From assembly GCA_964428475.1 (NCBI GenBank), contig CAYRYO010000004.1, forward strand, positions 1 through 64,000: a stretch of 64,000 bases of DNA. The letters are read 5' to 3'. Source of the stretch: JARICQ01 sp964428475. Lineage in GTDB: Bacteria; Bacillota; Clostridia; Tissierellales; Tissierellaceae. Below the pieces are notes generated by a model. The model had not been told where the DNA came from and did not search any database. It saw nothing but the letters and a program-made list of their open reading frames with translations. A program made the translations under genes and the position numbers. This document shows, one piece after another, positions 63,263 to 64,000 of this stretch. Numbering within the stretch: position 1 is the first letter of the stretch; each line of letters opens with the position of its first letter.

Positions 63263-64000
63263 GTGAAAAAAACGAAGATTGTATGTACTATAGGACCAGC
63301 ATCAGAATCAAAAGAGATACTAAGAGAACTGTTTAATAGTGGATTAAATGTATGCAGATTAAACTTTTCTCATGGAACGCATGAGGAACATAAGGCTAGA
63401 ATAGACAATATAAAGGCTGTAAGAAAAGAGCTAGATATGCCAATAGGAATTATGCTTGATACAAAAGGGCCAGAAATAAGACTTGGAGATTTCAAAGAAG
63501 GTGTGGTTGAAATATCAGATGGCGATAGTTTTACCTTTACAACCAGAGATATACTAGGAGATAAAACTATAGCACCAGTAAAATACGAAGGACTTCCTTG
63601 TGATGTGCAGGTTGGAGATAAAATACTAGTCGATGATGGCTTGGTAGAATTTGAAGTTCTTGAAATAACAGATGGCACTGAAATTAAATGCCTTGCACTC
63701 AATGGAGGTACGCTTAAAAATCATAAGGGTGTCAATGTTCCTAATGTCAAGATAAGTCTTCCAGCAGTTACAGAAAAAGATAAAGGTGATATACTCTTTG
63801 GGATTGAAAATGGAGTGGATTTTATTGCTGCAAGTTTTGTTAGAAAAGCCGCAGATGTACTTGAGATAAGAAGGATACTAGAAGAAAATCATGGAGAGTA
63901 TATAGAAATAGTTTCAAAAATAGAAAATCAAGAAGGTGTAGATAATATAGATGAAATCCTTGCTTCTTCTGATGGAATAATGGTAGCGAGAGGGGATCTA
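63263..64000 (+). CDS. pyk: pyruvate kinase, N-terminal part
   Basis: Partial: runs off the right edge after 246 codons. GTG 63263, behind GGGGGAA, gives MKKTKIVCTIGPASE. Further motifs are LNVCRLNFSHGTHEEH, IGIMLDTKGPEIRLGDF (substrate and K+ site), DKGDILFGIENGVDFIAASFVRKA and IVSKIENQEGVDNIDEIL with the catalytic Lys, up to GIMVARGDL at the edge. Makes pyruvate and ATP from phosphoenolpyruvate. Cotranscribed with pfkA. Confidence 0.96.
   Translation, partial: MKKTKIVCTIGPASESKEILRELFNSGLNVCRLNFSHGTHEEHKARIDNIKAVRKELDMPIGIMLDTKGPEIRLGDFKEGVVEISDGDSFTFTTRDILGDKTIAPVKYEGLPCDVQVGDKILVDDGLVEFEVLEITDGTEIKCLALNGGTLKNHKGVNVPNVKISLPAVTEKDKGDILFGIENGVDFIAASFVRKAADVLEIRRILEENHGEYIEIVSKIENQEGVDNIDEILASSDGIMVARGDL

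Overview
The window is A+T-rich, densely coded chromosomal DNA, mostly with AGGAGG-type ribosome binding sites and frequent GTG/TTG starts. Gene content points to a strictly anaerobic, amino-acid-fermenting low-GC Firmicute of the Clostridia/Tissierellia type. The main indications are anaerobic corrin synthesis, an Re-type citrate synthase, pyruvate:ferredoxin oxidoreductase, electron-bifurcating NfnAB, a flavodiiron protein, an Fe-S serine dehydratase and a GrdX-like protein. No prophage, IS element, CRISPR array, tRNA or rRNA was seen.

Layout. (1) 1-8001: anaerobic cobalamin operon cbiA(partial)-C-D-E-T-F-H-J-cobU-S-C. cbiG is absent from its usual place, and the cbiA amidotransferase nucleophile reads Ser instead of Cys. 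(2) 8023-9640, minus: a short RpoD-like sigma factor and NAD(P)H-hydrate epimerase. (3) 9782-17992: promoter, a G-rich candidate structured leader RNA, then Re-citrate synthase, aconitase, isocitrate dehydrogenase and pyruvate carboxylase, a complete route from pyruvate and acetyl-CoA to 2-oxoglutarate. (4) 18163-22960: DUF1232 protein, phosphoglucomutase, nfnAB. (5) 23005-31687, minus: a tightly coupled five-gene unit of serine dehydratase (sdaAB, sdaAA), a 1607-residue HD/nucleotidylyltransferase/GNAT-like/PRTase-like fusion, a lactate/malate-dehydrogenase-like protein and a cysteine-motif flavoprotein. This is the best candidate here for an undescribed system. (6) 31760-34480, minus: a divergent cis-prenyltransferase and an anchored amidohydrolase-like protein. 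(7) 34670-41872: Fe-alcohol dehydrogenase, PfkB-like protein, GNAT, DUF3298 protein, TPP riboswitch with thiC, metallophosphoesterase, CYTH protein, a tiny duplicated membrane protein and a DUF378 protein. (8) 42045-52052: eutH, M24 peptidase, flavodiiron protein, uvrC, PspC, PFOR. (9) 52194-64000: murB, PHP phosphoesterase, rapZ, yvcK, M42 peptidase (minus), NUDIX, whiA, grdX-like, dnaE, a DUF2007-like protein, pfkA and the start of pyk.

The sequence is a scaffold with four 100-N gaps. Two (in cbiT and the pyruvate carboxylase gene) are flanked by identical 55-bp copies, and dropping the Ns plus one copy restores intact genes, so they are joining artefacts. The other two (thiC 3' end and dnaE) lack real sequence.

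Central carbon and redox genes fit together: PFOR and pyruvate carboxylase compete for pyruvate, the Re-citrate synthase operon makes 2-oxoglutarate for glutamate, NfnAB balances NADH, ferredoxin and NADPH, and pfkA-pyk and pgcA serve glycolysis and sugar activation.
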